Below, piece after piece: positions 63,501 to 64,000 of a DNA stretch of 64,000 nucleotides; position 1 is the stretch's first letter; every line of letters begins with the position of its first letter. This DNA comes from Amycolatopsis orientalis DSM 43388. GTDB taxonomy: Bacteria; Actinomycetota; Actinomycetes; Mycobacteriales; Pseudonocardiaceae. A program made the translations under genes and the position numbers. The stretch is taken from the NCBI RefSeq assembly GCF_000411975.1, contig NZ_ASXG01000039.1, positions 1 to 64,000 on the forward strand, written 5' to 3'. The notes beneath the pieces are model-generated. The model was not told the DNA's origin and did no database searches. It saw only the letters and a program-made list of their open reading frames with translations.

Positions 63501-64000
63501 GCTCTTCACGCACGGCAACGAGCCGTCCCGCGACGACGACGAGCAGCGTGCCGAACTGTTCACGCACTCCACCGGCTACGAGGACGACAAGCACCGCGAG
63601 GCCGAGTACGACGCGGGCCCGCCCACCGCGATGATCATGCCGGGGTCCGAGATCCCCGGTGGGCTTCCGGTGCCGGAGATGCCGGTGCCTCCGCCGTCCG
63701 GCGGGCGGCGCGCGGCACGGGAGCAGGCCGAACCGGCCCCGGCCGCGCGGCGGGAACAGCCTGCCCAGCCGGAGCTGGCCGAACTGCAGGCGAAGCTCGA
63801 CGAGCTGAACGTGCCCGAGGCCGCATACCGGCTCGGCGGCCCCACCGAACGCGGATGGAGCGTCGAGCAGGTCAGCGAAGGCTGGCGCGTCGGCTGGTAC
63901 GACGGCGAGCTGATCAACCCGGCGGTGTTCGGCGACGCGGAGGACGCCGCGGCGTTCATGCTCGGCAAGGTGCTGCTGTACCCCGACGGGTACGTCCCGG
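60586..64000 (+). CDS. giant repetitive protein, probable TNT-related polymorphic toxin (3' end outside window)
   Basis: One frame stays open from here to the window end, at least 1138 residues. Residues 1-130 form a folded domain (LLRAAPRDWRKVSAEYRAVGRYHELTGEI, then FARYQLDHPSSYNLEY-type pattern) that resembles YezG-like modules; 190-270 are a second globular part (VAFHSDGHWIWPAAVNFYLRTYGV). Then come collagen-like Gly/Pro/Ala repeats (about 281-400), an exact 25-residue tandem repeat (427-476), a His/Asp/Tyr-rich acidic stretch (about 590-750), Ala-rich hydrophobic patches (about 560-590 and 865-885), and a third globular module at the edge (AYRLGGPTERGWSVEQVSEGWRVGWYDGELINP). I recall this N-terminal layout in actinobacterial proteins labelled TNT (NAD glycohydrolase toxin)-related; the toxin domain itself would lie beyond 64000. 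GTG 60586 has CAAAAT 7 bases upstream; ATG 60577 is also in frame. No signal peptide. Confidence 0.7.
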   Translation, partial: MAQPTTQLNATEQDTLVKQIGLALLRAAPRDWRKVSAEYRAVGRYHELTGEIVLEDGSTQEWIATHDIATLFGRLRAGMYRDGRGTWFNARYQLDHPSSYNLEYNRDEPQWHLAPPPQAYSDELRMFPRTEENVPEWLIRRMSGLGPEQPGPHFRIARIFDTIGPAGRPVINRPDLDVDEQDRLLEYLDHAPVVVQDRGYDIDRLAQTPEATVPVAFHSDGHWIWPAAVNFYLRTYGVSPEADLIEHIRANGFQLPQVDELTLQGAAAYLTRGSQTPQQRPAPGGPGAGGPAAGGPGASGPGGPGAGGPAAGGPGGPGSAAGGPGSGPGGPGAGGPGAGSPSAGGPSGPAAGGPGGPGGPGSAGGPGGASGPGGFDANGPGAGGPGADRPGTGAAGVGAAAAGLGAAGLGAAAVGAASHSGGSGSPDNFHPADNLGGPDSGRPGATDRPQGDNFHPADNLGGPDSGRPGATDRPQGDNFHPADDYGRPGAPDEPGFDDRGGSNEQFEPHGPTARGGSDRRDRPGPQGPGPQGAQGPAGGPGAPSGPQGTRVSPPVAGPDSPGGSHGLGAAAAVAGAAGAAGVAGAVASGAHAESGHPHEAGYDEHPDTTRYAEPGHADDYDQHGHADAYDQRGHAEHYDQHDEGYEEAGHDGYREPGTHDGYDEPAPHDARGYDAQPYDEQHEYQDGASHEAGAYAEPHGYDEAAGQHGHDETGYDGPAHHVDDRHREAAADYDDGYDDHRDPHGSSIPGVGAFEQPAAPSKEEGLVGADGLIGADGLIGADSSADEPAAPNRHNAEPDAGRRGAAPEDARPADQEGGRRRAQPDAEADDSRRDDVRLNAEDGGRRSAESDSPAEPADEHGSHVGATAAGVAAAGGLAAAGLAAAHGRGREKEAEGRHGTAPERPAEPPFEQDFDNAQYDRYDDGHYDDEDHTDVHHDLVPGRNGTGPGHPADDEDDTDVHQPVDAGSEEPVLFTHGNEPSRDDDEQRAELFTHSTGYEDDKHREAEYDAGPPTAMIMPGSEIPGGLPVPEMPVPPPSGGRRAAREQAEPAPAARREQPAQPELAELQAKLDELNVPEAAYRLGGPTERGWSVEQVSEGWRVGWYDGELINPAVFGDAEDAAAFMLGKVLLYPDGYVP
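61428..61790 (+). repeat. collagen-like Gly-Pro-Ala coding repeats
   Basis: About 120 codons of GGPGAGGP-type units. The DNA is near-pure G/C and imperfectly repetitive, so length changes by slippage are likely. Confidence 0.8.
61864..62034 (+). repeat. 75-bp exact tandem repeat (2.3 copies) in the giant gene
   Basis: Two identical 75-bp units (61864-61938 and 61939-62013) and the first 21 bases of a third (62014-62034). The period is a multiple of 3, so copy changes keep the frame. Each unit encodes 25 residues from DNFHPADNLGG to DRPQG. Confidence 0.93.

Noticed and set aside
60541-63594. 1017-codon open frame on the minus strand opposite the giant gene
   Set aside because: It is the antisense of a GC-repetitive coding region: the protein is Val/Arg/Gly low complexity, starts at no signal and overlaps the better supported plus-strand frame along its full length.

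Overview
The window is high-GC actinobacterial chromosomal DNA. Gene content points to the Pseudonocardiales, most likely an Amycolatopsis-type genome: a DUF3516 Ski2-like helicase, a DUF3017 gene after folD, an SCO4848-type membrane protein, a DUF1707 protein, tandem CYP105-like P450s with a 3Fe-4S ferredoxin, and a very long Gly/Pro/Ala-rich protein of the kind found as TNT-related toxins. This placement is inference from gene content; no rRNA or tRNA gene is present to test it.

Left part (1-11.6 kb): a protein-tyrosine-phosphatase-like gene, a DUF1707 protein, a deoC-aldehyde dehydrogenase-truncated aldehyde dehydrogenase operon closed by a strong terminator, the remnant of a DUF5753 regulator, a secreted DUF4232 protein, a TetR-controlled P450-P450-ferredoxin operon, and a methyltransferase/TetR pair sharing tandem palindromic operators.

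11.6-19 kb: a polyol/sugar ABC importer (binding protein, two permeases, MsmK-type ATPase) with a zinc alcohol dehydrogenase, divergent from a SorC-family regulator. Three copies of a TGCTCA-type motif lie in the shared promoter region. An HxlR regulator diverges from an NADP-dependent oxidoreductase next to it.

19-28.8 kb: a helicase and the acidic 'primosomal' protein divergent from it, an SDR/TetR pair with two palindromic operators, an MFS transporter, adenosine deaminase and a coiled-coil protein. 29.3-36.2 kb is a tightly overlapped nucleoside uptake and salvage operon: BMP lipoprotein, double ATPase, two permeases, cytidine deaminase, thymidine phosphorylase. With deoC (1.4 kb) and adenosine deaminase, the window holds most of a deoxynucleoside degradation route.

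36.7-40.2 kb is the sdhCDAB operon. 40.2-60.3 kb is mostly housekeeping and envelope genes: S8 protease, D-Ala-D-Ala carboxypeptidase, YihY/BrkB protein, lipoprotein, trpS, exonuclease III, metallo-beta-lactamase-fold enzyme, icd, small membrane and secreted proteins, AraC/DUF2000 pair, HhH-GPD protein, a frameshifted spermidine-synthase-like gene, two MFS exporters around an ArsR regulator, DUF3017 and folD. The right edge is filled by one open frame (60586 to beyond 64000) encoding a giant repetitive protein, the most interesting object here.

A recurring feature is leaderless transcription: in about a dozen genes a TAnnnT hexamer ends 6-7 bases before the start codon. No CRISPR array, insertion sequence, prophage or tRNA gene was seen.
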